Below, piece after piece: positions 1 through 10,370 of a stretch of DNA of 64,000 bases. How positions within the stretch are numbered: the first letter of the stretch is position 1; the number at the start of each line of letters is the position of its first letter. Both the position numbers and the translations under genes were made by a program. The notes beneath the pieces were generated by a model. That model worked only from the letters and a program-made list of their open reading frames with translations. It did no database searches and was not told where the DNA came from. Origin of the DNA: Molanna angustata (taxonomy: Eukaryota > Arthropoda > Insecta > Trichoptera > Molannidae); the NCBI GenBank assembly GCA_963576475.1, contig OY754981.1:1039546-1103545 (forward strand), given 5' to 3'.

Positions 1-282
1 AAATTGATTCAATGCAACGTTCAAAATACATATTAACTGCAGTTTAATTGAATTTAATTGAAAATTAATTAATGTCACAAAAGCATTGGATAATTATATT
101 TTTATTAATTCACATTTGTTTTAATACAGAATTTGTTTGGTGATAACATAACAAACCTTTCAGCGATTAATGTTTTCTGTCAATATGAACCCTCCAAAAA
201 GCATGGTACAATTGTGAGTCGTGTTGGCGACTTGGCCTTCCTTTCCAATTCGCTCCTGTACTGTTTCCTCTTCCTTGATGAT

Positions 283-505
283 AATAATAATTAACACTTC
301 CTTGCGCCCTGCGCAATTGACGAGTTTATTGCCAAATGGCAAATTCTTCCAGCTAACCAGTGTTTACAGCCCAGAGAAGCAATATTTGCATGAGAAATGA
401 ATTTATATCAATTTCTTCTCTGCTGGGAATCGAACCCAGGATACCCGCACAGAAACCAAATGGATTACTAATTTTGCCACTGCGATCGGAAGCTGCTGAT
501 TATAC
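283..505 (-). mobile_element. SINE-4 copy (tRNA-like head, short body)
   Basis: Read on the minus strand, a tRNA-like head with a B-box type core (GGTTCGATTCCCAGC) is followed by a body containing AAATTCATTTCTCATG, a TTGCTTCTCTGG block and a GGCAATAAACTCGTC block, then a short ATT-rich tail. The head/body junction recurs at 7480-7535 and the 3' body at 20700-20830, so this is a dispersed family. A small open frame at 160-342 (minus) overlaps it and is explained by the repeat. Family name is local to this annotation. Confidence 0.55.
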
Positions 506-939
506 ACGGAATTTTTTATTTTTTCATTTCTTTAGTTTATGTGTATTTTCTAAGTATTGTACTTTTTTTAATTTCTAGTTTTTCCTGTTTTAACGTGTTT
601 TTATTTTTATGTTTATTTCTCTATCGTCTTGATCATGCGCATATTCTTTATATGTGTATACTTATTGTAATATTATACTAACTGTTGATTTCCCTAATAA
701 ATAAAAAAAAAATCATTAATTATAAATTAAATTATGTATATAAAAATAAACAAAAACACATAGTTCAAATCCACAAATGAGTATGAATTTAATGGGCCCT
801 AAGCGCTTTCGCCAAACACAGCCGGCATCCTTAGAGGCAAAAATCAAACTCAATTTTTGATTCTGGATTTGAATATACCTATTCTAGGCAATAGGTGTCT
901 AAAACAGTAGTAGAATATATTCTAGGCAATTGATCTGTC
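506..939. other. AT-rich gap, nothing recognised
   Basis: No gene seen. The only structure is a short direct repeat of ATTCTAGGCAAT near 890 and 920, just upstream of a SINE-1 head. Confidence 0.5.
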
Positions 940-1025
940 GGCCTTCGTGACTCAGTTGGATAAACATCTGACTGCTGATCCAAAGGTCCCAGGTTCGATT
1001 CCCGGTGAAGACACAGTTTTTTTTC
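940..1025 (+). mobile_element. SINE-1 copy, head only
   Basis: A tRNA-like head starts GGCCTTCGTGACTCAGTTGG (A-box region), has a possible anticodon arm around CTGACTGCTGATC and a B box AGGTTCGATTCCC, and ends GGTGAAGACACAG followed by a T run. The same head recurs at 1118, 13106 (minus) and 48182. It is therefore a SINE and not a functional tRNA gene: no acceptor-stem pairing closes the cloverleaf. Confidence 0.7.
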
Positions 1026-1117
1026 TTATATATTTTTTCTGTATATTGTGATAATGTATTTTGGTTTTAAATAATAAAAAAGATATGTATTAAAATATAG
1101 TATTGCCTTTTTTCATC

Positions 1118-1335
1118 AGCCTTCGTAGCTAAGTTGGTAAGGTATCTGACCGCTGATCTCAGGGTCCCGGGTCCGATTCCCGGTGGAGACACAGTTTTTA
1201 ATTGTATTTTCAGTCTGGATCTGTGAGACGATTAATATCGCACGTCTGCAGAATGTGGCAACTTGTTATTGGGTGCGTGTTAAATTAATATTAGACATAG
1301 TACCTGTTAGTTGCCCGAGAAGTAAGGTAAAATAG
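1118..1335 (+). mobile_element. SINE-1 copy, near full length
   Basis: The tRNA-like head (CCTTCGTAGC ... GGTCCGATTCCC) is followed by a body with TTTTCAGTCT, GATTAATATCG, GCAACTTGTTATTGGG and GACATAGTACCTG, ending near GCCCGAGAAGTAA. The 48182 copy shares head and body in the same order, which defines a unit of roughly 200-220 bp. Confidence 0.75.
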
Positions 1336-1365
1336 ATGGCTTCTTTCTACTTTTCTTTCTTTTTT

Positions 1366-1540
1366 TTAATAAAATGAATATGTCCTTGTTAAATAAGTAC
1401 ATATACATCTTCCTACGTTCCCTAAAATAAGAAAATAAATGCTTGTGCTTAGATGAACGAAATCGGTCGAGGCAGGATTCGAACTCGCGACCACTGGATT
1501 ACTAGCCCAGCGCGCTAACCGCTCTGCCACCGACCCATCT
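1366..1540 (-). mobile_element. SINE-2 copy, full length
   Basis: On the minus strand this begins AGATGGGTCGGTGGCAGAGC, has an anticodon-like loop CTAGTAA inside a CTGGG/TCCAG stem (AGT, threonine type), and a B box GAGTTCGAATCCTGCC. The non-tRNA body reads ATTTCGTTCA ... TTATTTTAGGGAACGTAGG ... AAGGACATATTCATTTT. Copies at 14039, 20155, 39549 and 60475 keep the same order. The head looks tRNA-Thr derived. Confidence 0.85.
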
Positions 1541-2844
1541 GTCTATAACAGTAGTTCAATACATAGCAAATGGAATGATTTCAACTAAGTAAGAATTATT
1601 TTATAATGATCCGATTGTATAAGGGCGCTTAAAACACGTAAATCATTATTTTTCTACTTTGTAATTTTGAGGTTTATAGAAATGCTAGAATATTCTTGTT
1701 GGGATGAAATCCAATGTTTGCTTGAATCGATCTAGTAAATAAATAAAACTACCCCTTAATATATTTAAGAAGCGTGAAATAGCACTAATATAAAAGATAC
1801 CTAATATATTTATAAATACATCATTAGATATATACACCAAATGAGGTTGTTTGTAGATAGGTGCATTGTAATATTATTAATCTTAAAGATTATTAGTCAT
1901 ATTAACTGACGGCCTATCAAAAAGATATCCATTAGTTTGATTGTGTACAACTGAGAAATGAACACCTTTACTGAGAAATACAAAATGCACATATATTACT
2001 AATGATCATGGATAACTTCGTCTTAAGAAACCTTGATAATAGCGTCGTAGTAGAATAAAAAGAAAAACATCTCCACAAAGTATAAAATATTAGAAAAAAA
2101 AATCACAATTATAATTATGAACGCTCTGGTTGATTAAAAATAAAAAAATTTAAGTGGGTTTAATAAAAGAGATAAATTGTTGAGTAACTAGTTATTGCAT
2201 GTATGAGACGATGCATGAATGTGGATGAGCCGTAGCAGAAATGCTTATAGAAGCCGAAAATCTTGGCTTTACTATGAATATTATGTTAAAAAAATCAAGA
2301 ACTAGTATTTATTTATTGTAACGACACAACAAGTTTAAATATTGAACCATAAATATGTAGATACGATGCTTTACAGGGCCACAAAGGTAAATATTATTTT
2401 GGCATGTGATTTAAAAATATTTTTCATGGCCACTAGAATGAACAACGATGCTAAAAATATAATTAATTTTCGACATTTGCTGATTTTCTTTCAGGGTTTG
2501 CGTAGTTCGAAGGTTCTGGACACGCCCCTGAAGCCAAGGAATGAAGGAAATACATACAGTGCATATAAATAAAGTTTGTATAGGTATAACAGATAAGATA
2601 GAAAAAAAGAGTTATATAAAAAAAATAAAGAATATACAATATACATATATGAAATGAAATTAAGGTATAAAAATTAATCATAAAACATGTAAGAGTTTAC
2701 AACAGTCAATAATGCAAAACTTGCATAAAAAATTAGTAAAAATATATTATTATTATAATTTATTTTCTTTAGAAAGAATATAAAAATTCGTGTCAATTGA
2801 AAACTATTTTTTTTATTGAACCTTTATAATCAAAGTATAACTCA
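1541..2844. other. AT-rich gap with one RTE scrap
   Basis: No gene recognised. A 60-bp scrap at 2204-2262 (GTATGAGACGATGCATGAATGTGGATG) matches the C-terminal coding end of the RTE-like LINE. The small frames at 2342-2572 (+) and 2463-2681 (-) show no family features. Confidence 0.45.
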
Positions 2845-3006
2845 GCATTAAGGTTCACCACCCATTATGAATTTACTGCCTTTTTAGGTGAGACGAGACT
2901 GTTGTATGGGGATACACGCTTGTGGTGTGCTTCCTTTTGTATTGAAATAAACACCCGCATACACGTCGCCGGTAAACCCACATTTTCGGATATGTTGTGA
3001 TGATAT
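2845..3006 (+). mobile_element. SINE-3 copy, diverged, 3' part
   Basis: It carries the SINE-3 landmarks in order: GGTTCACCACCCATTATGAAT, CCTTTTTAGGTGAGACGAGAC, a TATAC-type block, CACCCGCATAC and the terminal TGATGATATGAATG. It is clearly more diverged than the 14407 and 40997 copies. Confidence 0.75.
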
Positions 3007-3904
3007 GAATGCTCAAAGGAGCTACATTAATTCATTTTTAGTTTAAAAAAAATCAATTTATGTTTTCAAAATACGTTAAAATTATATACCTAATAATTCA
3101 AATCTGTAGATAATCTGCTACTTATATTCAGAAAATATATTCAATTTTAATAATATTCCAAAATTAATAGAATACCTACATATATATCCAAATTATATAA
3201 TTGACAATGGAACTTAACGAAGGACCTGTGTATCCAGACATGAAGGAGACTGATTTCCTAACATCTTTTATGGAAAAATACATTCTTCTTCGACTCTATT
3301 GAGATATTTTAAATTAACTGCGTTCAAATTTCATTTATTGACAATTATTATTTAAAAAAATCAACATAGGTTAAAAAAAACTATAAATGAAAATTTCAAA
3401 CTAAAAGGAGAACATAATGGTAGGTACCTATCGAATCCGAGTAATCGTGAGAAACAGCTGCTCTTTATAAAGAAAGGTCTGTCTGTTTTTTCCGTCCTGA
3501 ATCTAGACACAAAAAATCTCGAACATCCTATTCACTTCTGATCTCCTGATACAATGAATATCGAAGAACATCTGCATATTAAAAATAAATAAAACGTAAC
3601 TCTTTACAAAAATACTTAGGTAGAAAAAAAAAATTTCAGTGTTTTTTAGTCCAATCACATAATCGAGAAAACTTAAAATTTAAATTAAAAATAAAAAACA
3701 AAGCACTTTAATCAACAAATAGTAAATTATATAGCCTTAAAGCTTTCAATAAACACAGGTATATAATATATATTAAACTTGATTATAAAATAAAACACGC
3801 TGTTTGTGGATAAAATTTTGTTTTTATTTTAATTTGATTTCATTCAAAATTAAGAATTAAAATAATAATTTAAAATTAGGGATAAGTATCTGCCGTATCT
3901 GGGC
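3007..3904. other. AT-rich gap, nothing recognised
   Basis: Very AT-rich, with stop codons in all frames and no repeat landmarks seen. Confidence 0.5.
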
Positions 3905-4200
3905 TTAACCGCTGGAGGCCTTTGAATTGTGGCTGCAGTGGCTTTGAAATGAAAATATCCTGGGCCGATAAAGAGTCAAATGTGGAAGTACTCAGGAGAG
4001 CAAATATCGAGCGCGAGCTGGTTAACACAATTAAGCGACGAAAAATATCAAATTTGGTACAGGCTGTGATTATGAAGGGCTGCGATAGAGGGACGTCTCA
4101 GAATAGGACAACGTCACATGTCATGGTTCCGCAACATTCGTGAGTCGGAAAGAGATGCTTTCTCAGCAGTGATCGAAAACGTCGGGGTGACCGGGAAGAA
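3905..4200 (+). pseudogene. Degraded LINE reverse-transcriptase C-terminus
   Basis: Across shifting frames the region encodes a LINE C-terminal pattern: an RRLEAFELW-like start, ISWADKESNVEVLRRAN, ERELVNTIKRRKIS, then a tail resembling SWFRNIRE and VIENVG. These are C-terminal features of insect non-LTR ORF2 proteins. Several frameshifts and stops break it. It is a different family from the RTE-like LINE of this window. Confidence 0.7.
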
Positions 4201-4204
4201 AAAG

Positions 4205-4285
4205 CGTCTGGGCATACACACATGTGTCGTACTTCATTTTATGAGGTGATGCACACCCGAACACCTGTCGCTGGTTACCTTGATA
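4205..4285 (+). mobile_element. SINE-3 fragment
   Basis: It has the 3' half of SINE-3 (CATACACACATGTGTCGTACTTC, GGTGATGCACACCCG, ACACCTGTCGCTGGTTACC) but lacks the terminal GTGATGGTATG. It lies directly beside the LINE remnant upstream. Confidence 0.65.
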
Positions 4286-4539
4286 TAGTAGAATAATAAT
4301 TAATAATAATTAAGCCTTTTATTATTCCATTTCATACAATAATATTTATACAATATATTTTTAAGTATAATATATAAGTTTTATTTAATTAAGTATTTTT
4401 TTTTAATTAGCAGTTAGTTAAATTAATGTACAGATTTTAAACTTATTTCTAATTTCTTATTTGTAAGTATGTATATATGTATATTTTTCATGAAATGGAT
4501 CCCTCTTGGGTAAAGGCCTCCTCCAATAGTTTCCATATA

Positions 4540-4850
4540 GTTCTATCTTTGCCCTTTTCTTTCCAGTCCGTTCCCCCTGTTGTTATTAGGTATATCATCG
4601 ATCCACCTTTTGTACGGCCTGCCAACATTTCTTTTTCCTTTGGGTCCCGTCCATATCGTGGTTAGTAAGGTCCATCTATTATCCGTGAAACGCGATAAGT
4701 GTCCAGCCCATTGCCACTTGAATTCTAAAGCTTGTTTTAGCGCATCTGTTAATTTTGTCTTTTTTCTAATTGTTTCACTTTTAATCTTATGTATCTTCCG
4801 CAGTTTTAACATGCTTCTTTCCATTGCTCTTTGACATGATCTGATTGCTG
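4540..4850 (-). pseudogene. LINE ORF2 C-terminal fragment
   Basis: A 93-residue open frame (4543-4824) has an ERSMLKLRKIHKIKSETIRKKTK start, KWQWAGHLSRFTDNRW, and GRPYKRWIDDI, the typical W-x-GH-x-x-R and GRP-x-x-RW blocks found after the thumb of insect LINE reverse transcriptases. It is 5'-truncated, with no catalytic motifs remaining. Family is distinct from the RTE-like copies. Confidence 0.75.
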
Positions 4851-4870
4851 TTTTTGTCTAGTATTTCTTT

Positions 4871-4923
4871 CTGCGCCCAAAACTTTTTTTTTTGAGCATG
4901 GAAAAAAAATGTTTTGGGCGCAG
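4871..4923. repeat. Perfect 13-bp inverted repeat hairpin
   Basis: CTGCGCCCAAAAC at 4871-4883 is exactly inverted at 4911-4923. The stem can extend through the flanking T and A runs, with a short GAGCATGG-type loop. The sequence is GC-richer than its surroundings. It could be a small foldback element or a deletion remnant of a MITE. Confidence 0.7.
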
Positions 4924-5748
4924 ATATAGTAGAATTAAGAATTAAATTAATTTTAACTCTATAACAACCAAATGATAAAAAAACATTATTTGTTTATCAT
5001 ATAATTGCAATTGTTTACTTTTGAAATATAATAAAAATGTACGTATATTATGTGTCAGTTAACAATATGTTTAATGTTTATCTTATTCACACTAAGTGCA
5101 TTAGCGTTAACATATAATTGCCGTGTGAACTTTCTGATTTTTCACAAATAATAATGAAAAAGTCACGATTTAACAAACACAATAATAAATTAGAATTATC
5201 TAAAAACTAATTATTATTATTACGATTTGATAAAACATTTGTTGATTCAGATCATCATAACACTTAACTGGTATAGGAGATATCATGGGAAATTATATAA
5301 TATTATTTTATTTATGTGTTATTAATTATTTAGGCTCTTGAACTCTAGCGCTGACGATGTTTAGCCACACAGAAATAAAAAAATAATACAACGATAAATA
5401 TAAATTTCAATTCATTTCTCTACTTTTTTTCTATCAAATCGTATAATTATATTAATTTTTATGTGACCCCTTCAGTGATGATGTGGCTTTACCTTATTCT
5501 TTTGTACTCTTACAATTATTTTTTCTACCTTATATGTATATAATACTCTATAATTGGTTCTATTTATATGCAATTGTTTATATAAAAAAATTACATAGCT
5601 CTTGACTGTTTATAAAAATAAATAAAATTAATTTATAAAAATAACAGGATCTATTGGAAGATGAAGAAAAAATTTTAAAGATTGATTATTTTTTGGTAGA
5701 ATTCCATTTAAAATGTAACCACAGTCATCGCCCTTTAGCATTTTTTTT
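4924..5748. other. AT-rich gap, nothing recognised
   Basis: No open frame of note and no repeat landmark seen before the satellite that starts near 5749. Confidence 0.5.
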
Positions 5749-6345
5749 TGTCTTGAAAATGCCAAAGTAAGACGAATTAGTTTTCAACGAAATAAACAAT
5801 ACACACTGTATGCACAATACCCATTAATTAATACTGTTTCAAAAACTCAAACCGTCATTGTCTTGAAAATGCCAAAGTAAGACGAAATAGTTTTCAACGA
5901 AATAAATAATAAACACTGTATGCAAAATACCCATTAATTAATACTGTTTCAAAAAATCAAACCGTCATTGTCTTGAAAATGCCAAAGTAAGACGAAATAG
6001 TTTTCAACGAAATAAATAATAAACACTGTATGCACAATACCCATTAATTAATACTGTTTTAAAAACTCAAACCGTCATTGTCTTGAAAATGCCAAAGTAA
6101 GACGAAATAGTTTTCAACGAAATAAATAATAAACACTGTATGCACAATACCCATTAATTAATACTGTTTCAAAAACTCAAACCTTCATTGTCTTAAAAAT
6201 GCCAAAGTAAGACAAAATAGTTTTCAACGAAATAAATAATAAACACTGTATGCACAATACCCATTAATTAATACTATTTCAAAAACTTTCATTGTCTTGA
6301 AAATGCCAAAGTAAGACGAAATAACTCTCGACGAAACAAATTTAA
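5749..6345. repeat. 110-bp satellite array, about 5.4 copies
   Basis: GTCTTGAAAATGCC recurs at 5750, 5860, 5970, 6080 and 6190 (exact 110-bp period) and again at 6294 (104-bp spacing). Units share AAAGTAAGACGAAATAG, TTTTCAACGAAATAA and CACTGTATGCACAATACCC. Internal copies differ by only a few bases; the last is shortened and more diverged. No coding potential. Confidence 0.95.
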
Positions 6346-6752
6346 AAAAAAATGTAGAATCTCAACAAACTGTTTTGAATTACATCTAGTAATTTGTTTT
6401 AGTGCTCTATTCTATGTAGAGTTTTACTTGCTGCAACCAGTTTATTATCAATTAAATCTTAATGTATGATTTAATATACCACTAGTAGCAATTTGTGTAA
6501 ACAGGATATAGAGGTTCAAAGGTGTCAAGTCTATAAGCAAAATGACCCGCCCTGTTCCGTTGGCGGTACCTTTAGGTACTTTTATTTGCACAGATCCAAC
6601 ATTTTTAATGTTTCAAGATACACCACCTACTTCATCGTATTAATATCCGGTCGGATTTGACCTTAATGTGGATGTGATAAAAAATATCGAATTCGGTGAT
6701 AAAAAACATAAACGTTTTCTGTTAATTTTAACTATTAGACATTTTTAAGATT
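6346..6752. other. AT-rich gap, nothing recognised
   Basis: No gene or repeat landmark seen between the satellite and the RTE insertion. Confidence 0.5.
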
Positions 6753-7061
6753 GTAGAAGATTTAAGGTGGTTCGGCCACATAGAAAGAATGAGTGATGAC
6801 CGTCTGACAAAAAAAGTGTACAAGGCTGATAAAAGAGGAATGAAAAGTAGAGGTCGGCCAAGAAAAAGTTGGCGCGATCACATAAATGGGATTTTGAAAG
6901 ATGGTGATGTTAGAAGTAAGAATAATAGAAGAGCGTGTATGAGACGATGTATGGACGTGAATGAAGCGAGGAATGTGTGTCAAGAGAGAGGAGTCTGGCG
7001 TTCGGTTCTCTCTGCCTGCCCCAAATAGGGAAATGGCGTGATGGTATGGTAGAAGATTTAA
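6753..7061 (+). mobile_element. RTE-like LINE, 5'-truncated, with 13-bp TSD
   Basis: A 283-bp insert (6766-7048) is flanked by direct repeats GTAGAAGATTTAA at 6753-6765 and 7049-7061. It encodes the last ~80 residues of the ORF2 protein (RWFGHIERM, DRLTKKVYKADK, RGRPRKSW, VWRSVLSACPK). The very short 3' UTR ends GGCGTGATGGTATG. Severe 5' truncation plus a TSD is the hallmark of target-primed reverse transcription. The coding frame is still open, so the copy is fairly young. Confidence 0.9.
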
Positions 7062-7284
7062 AAAAAAATGAGAGAAGCAAATTTATGGCGAAATGATCAA
7101 TTTTATCATCTGTTCCCATGTGGTTCCAGTCCGGAGAGACAAGATGTGATAAGCTCTCTCACATTCCACAACCTCTATCTCCCTCAATTCTTTTTGTTGC
7201 AGTGATTTTACATTTGATAATGTTACGTGTTTATCTTTCTGTTTGTTATAAATTTAATGTATTTATGGCCTCGCGTTGCTTTGG

Positions 7285-7362
7285 CGTGTATGAGACGATG
7301 CATGGACGTGAATGAAGGGAGAAATGTATGTCAAGAGAGAAGAGTCTGGCGTTCGGTTGCTT
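7285..7362 (+). pseudogene. RTE-like LINE scrap
   Basis: GTATGAGACGATGCATGGACG through GTCAAGAGAGAAGAGTCTGG and GTTCGGTTG match the end of the RTE-like ORF2. The match stops abruptly where repeat G begins, so this is a chimera or a nested join. Confidence 0.7.
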
Positions 7363-7445
7363 TAGTTGGTTGAAAGAAATTGCCTTAAGGCAATTGACCC
7401 GCCATTGTCACATAATAATGTACATAAAGTAAAAAAATAAATTAA
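7363..7445 (+). repeat. Repeat G (retroelement 3' end)
   Basis: Reads TTGGTTGAAAGAAATTGCC, a CAATTGACCCGCCATTG block, then ATAATGTACATAAAGTAAA and an AAATAAAT tail. Related copies lie at 10259-10345 (minus), 15822-15905 (plus) and 54240-54325 (minus). The A-rich simple-repeat tail suggests the 3' end of a LINE or SINE; the parent is not identifiable here. Confidence 0.65.
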
Positions 7446-7479
7446 TAAATTAGATTTTCATAAGATATGAATTTAAATA

Positions 7480-7535
7480 AAATTCTCCTTTGCTGGGATT
7501 TACACCCAGGACGTTTGCACACTCGATTATATATG
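7480..7535 (-). mobile_element. SINE-4 fragment
   Basis: The minus strand has CGTCCTGGGTGTAAATCCCAGCAAAGGAGAA followed by AAATTCATATCTTATG, matching the head/body junction of the 283-505 copy, with a mutated B box. Confidence 0.5.
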
Positions 7536-7558
7536 TATTTGATTGAAAATAATATGGA

Positions 7559-7745
7559 TTTATTAATTAATTAATTAATTAATTAATAATTAATTAATTA
7601 ATTTATTTATTTATTTATGTTTTTATTTATTTATGTATTTTATTATTTATTTATTTATTTATTTATTTATCATTTATTTATTTATTTATTTATGTTTTTA
7701 TTTATTTATTTTATTATTTATTTATTTATTTTATTTACGGCGTTT
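7559..7745. repeat. TTTA/TTAA microsatellite
   Basis: A long run of ATTA then TTTA units, interrupted by TTTATG and TTTTA variants. The 63-residue frame at 7617-7808 is a product of the repeat. Confidence 0.95.
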
Positions 7746-8719
7746 ATTTTATTAGCAGGAAGAGTTTGCGTTGCTAAACCGTGTGCATTTGGAGGACACG
7801 TGCCTTGAATTCAACACGAGTTTTTAAGTTCATGAACGCAACAAACTAGTGCCTAATTCGAGGCTGTTCTTGCCTACTACTCAGAACGGAAAGGTAAATA
7901 CGCATCCAGGAGTGACATTAAAATTAAAAACTTTTTTCTTGGCTTTGAATGTAAAGAGTGAGGCCCTTGATGTATCATCATTGATTTCATCATTATGTAT
8001 TAAAAAAAAATATGTAAAAACACAGATTTTTTTCTACAATTTTTGATAGTTTTAAAGAGAGTGACAGTTTCGCCTGGTCTTCATTTAAATTTATTGTTTT
8101 AATAATGGCAGATAGCTTGGGTGCACAATATTTAGGATATAAGAGATCTAATGCTCTTGGTGTTGAGATAACACATAAAAGATTATCGTCTTCCGGATCG
8201 CACAGCAATAATTTCGCGTGATGGCATATTTAATTTATCTCTTCGGCTGTCGTGAGCTTTTCCCATATTAATCTGAAAAACCACGGGAGATCGGAAATTG
8301 TGCATCACACAATGAACCCATATGTTCCGATTGTTTCCAGGCTGGTAGTGGCATGTCTATCTGATGGCCGCTATCTTCAGCTATCAACAACAGTTGATTC
8401 AAACATGGTCTTCTGAGAATCAACGAATCTGATGAATACACTTTTTTTCAACAACTGTTGCTTATCAGTGTACCTGAAAAATTATTTGAAAGCATGATGT
8501 TTTGAGATGAAGTAACCGTTTGTGAGCTAGCTCGGAGCCCTAGAACTCATTATTAATTTAACTAGAAGGCTACAAAAACCTTATAAAATAATAAAACATG
8601 CAATAATAGATAAGAGTAATAGTAACATATAGATCTAATATATTTTTTAATTGCATATAAGCAAACATCGGATTTTTTTCCTGTCGGGAGTCAAATAATA
8701 TTTTTATGGACAATAACTA
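7746..8719. other. Gap with two small opposing open frames
   Basis: Frames at 7849-8046 (+, 65 codons) and 7993-8208 (-, 71 codons) overlap. The minus frame begins MLCDPEDDNLLCV and contains TPRALDLLYPKYCAPKL, which looks protein-like, but I cannot name a family. No splice pattern or partner exon is evident. The rest is unrecognised AT-rich DNA. Confidence 0.3.
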
Positions 8720-8910
8720 ATACTGAAGGGCAAGATAGAAGATCGCCGAGGGACTGGAAGGAGACAGATGTCCTGGCTGCGCAACATTATGGAATGGACC
8801 GGCTTCAGGACCGTGGAACAGATATTCCGAGCAGCACAGGACAGAGAGGGATTTGCCAGAGTGATAGCCGACGTTGGGGGTTCCTGACATGGCACCGAAA
8901 GAAGAAGAAG
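8720..8910 (+). pseudogene. LINE ORF2 C-terminal fragment
   Basis: In the frame starting near 8740 the sequence reads GRRQMSWLRNIMEW, then FRTVEQIFRAAQDREGFARVI and ADVGGS, then stop. This is the terminal segment of an insect LINE reverse transcriptase (WLRNI...W and DRE-x-F-x-x-x-I blocks). It ends in an AAG-rich tail and abuts MITE-1 directly at 8911. Confidence 0.75.
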
Positions 8911-9119
8911 ATTGACAATAACATCTCAATAGAGACGAAGTTGGGATTCTATAGAATAACTAAGGGAACTCAATAAAGGCATAATTGGTGAACGTTGCGC
9001 AAGCGCATAAAGATATCACATAAACCAGCCGATGACAGGTCGTAAGCCCTGTAGGTGCCCGAGTTCCTGGTTCTTCTATAGTGTCCCAACTTCGTCTCTA
9101 TTGAGATGTTATTGTCAAT
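8911..9119. mobile_element. MITE-1, 209 bp, ~47-bp terminal inverted repeats
   Basis: The left end at 8911 (ATTGACAATAACATCTC) is inverted at the right end 9119, and the match runs about 47 bp with few mismatches. An inner GGAACTC/GAGTTCC pair is also inverted. A second copy lies at 21842-22012, which confirms mobility. No coding capacity. Target duplication is not clear, so superfamily is open. Confidence 0.85.
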
Positions 9120-9223
9120 AAATATATAGATCTATTTAAATAATAAAATAAAATAGTTGCACAGTATTTTATAAGTAAATATAAACAAATTATGTAAAAA
9201 AATAAAAAAACAGGAATATAATC

Positions 9224-9333
9224 AAACCCAATCACTGTATACAGTACAAAAAGCTAACAAACCCAATCACTGTATACAGTACAAAAAGCTAACAAACCCA
9301 ATCACTGTATCCAGTAGGTACAAAAAGCTAACA
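9224..9333. repeat. 35-bp tandem repeat, three copies
   Basis: Three copies of a unit containing ACCCAATCACTGTATACAGT and ACAAAAAGCTAACAA. The third carries a small insertion (CCAGTAGGTAC). Confidence 0.9.
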
Positions 9334-9410
9334 ATTAAAAATGCATCTTGTAGAAATGATGAAAATAGAAAAAATAATATAATGTAGTAATATTTTTAAT
9401 GAACGAAATA

Positions 9411-9563
9411 TGGGGAGCAAGTCCGGTCAAGTAATGAAATCATAACCCTTTCGATTACCCATATCATGGATATAATTTTCATGTGGTGTTCTATATTAAA
9501 ATTATATCCTTGGGTAATCGTGAGGGTTTTGATTTCACCGTTTGACGGGACTTGCCCCCCCTG
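9411..9563. mobile_element. MITE-2, palindromic, TA-flanked
   Basis: A near-complete palindrome: GGGGAGCAAGTCCGGTCAA at the left is inverted as TTTGACGGGACTTGCCCCCC at the right, and inner arms (GATTACCCATATCATGGATA against TATCCTTGGGTAATC) also pair. TA dinucleotides flank both ends (9409-9410 and 9564-9565). With the CAGGGG-type terminus this suggests a Tc1/mariner-type non-autonomous element. Second copy at 28791-28977. Confidence 0.8.
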
Positions 9564-9639
9564 TATAATGTATAATATGCATGACGTCGGTTTTTTGACG
9601 TTTTTTTTTACATATTAATGGTCAAAACTTGCACGCGTG

Positions 9640-9705
9640 CATACAATCAATCCCACCCTTCATGGGTTAGGCAGAGAGAAGGTCTCAAATTTACATTCAT
9701 TGCTT
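9640..9705 (-). mobile_element. RTE-like LINE tail scrap
   Basis: ATACAATCAATCCCACCC and GGGTTAGGCAGAGAGAAGGTC match, diverged, the minus-strand form of the RTE terminus seen at 38330 (ATACCATCACGCC ... GGGGTAGGCAGAGAGAACCG). Confidence 0.55.
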
Positions 9706-10258
9706 CTTCTATGTACATACATCGATACATCTGGATCCTTATAATCCTAATTTAATTTCTAATGATTCAAGGAAACTGGCTGATTTCGAGACGGGTAGAT
9801 GCTAGGATTTTTTCGGTCATGTTTCAAACAAAACAGTTCAGTTCCGAATGTTGTTCATTTCCGAAAACAAAACATGAAAAAAATAAACATTTTGTAATCT
9901 GCCGTATGTTCCTTTTTATCGGCAATCGTCAGCAGTGAAGTGAACCCTTCACCGTAGTTAATACTCCACTAGCTATAAACAGTTGGTTAAAAGCATTAAA
10001 TCTACATCATTAACCCTTTATGGAATCTAACAAAACCCTTGGAAACAGATATGCCGATCATAAGGAACAAAAAAAAAACACTTGGAACAGATGTTTCGAG
10101 TAAAGAAAACCACAGATTGAAGAGGTGAAGGAATAGACAAATTTTACATCCAATAACTCATTGTTTCAATTTATTTATACGTTTGTTTATGTCCAAAACG
10201 AGTTTGTTGTGGCTGACACAATACTCTCTACTGGACCACTACTATCAGTGTTATAAAG
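9706..10258. other. Gap, nothing recognised
   Basis: No open frame or repeat landmark seen. Confidence 0.45.
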
Positions 10259-10345
10259 TAGATTTATTTATTTATCTTTCTGTACATAACATAAACAAAT
10301 ATATTGTGCACTGGTGGGCTTAATGCTATTAGGCAAACGAAATTA
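10259..10345 (-). repeat. Repeat G copy
   Basis: Plus-strand text ATTTATTTATCTTTCTGTACAT ... GTGCACTGGTGGGCTTAATGCTATTAGGCAA is the reverse complement of repeat G. It ends where a short SINE-3-like piece (CAGGCAACAATAACATCT, ~10348-10366) begins, immediately 5' of the RTE-like LINE. Confidence 0.65.
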
Positions 10346-10370
10346 TAACAGGCAACAATAACATCTTATA

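Noticed and set aside
160..342. Small protein family shared with 20509-20700 (both contain GNKLV)
   Set aside because: The shared peptide maps to the 3' body of SINE-4 in both places; repeat homology explains it.
940..1014. tRNA gene
   Set aside because: A and B boxes are present, but the acceptor stem does not close and the same sequence recurs at 1118, 13106 (minus) and 48182 with a common body: it is a SINE head.
1440..1540. tRNA-Thr gene on the minus strand
   Set aside because: Followed by the same non-tRNA body in many copies (SINE-2).
7617..7808. Hydrophobic membrane protein frame
   Set aside because: Encoded by a TTTA microsatellite.
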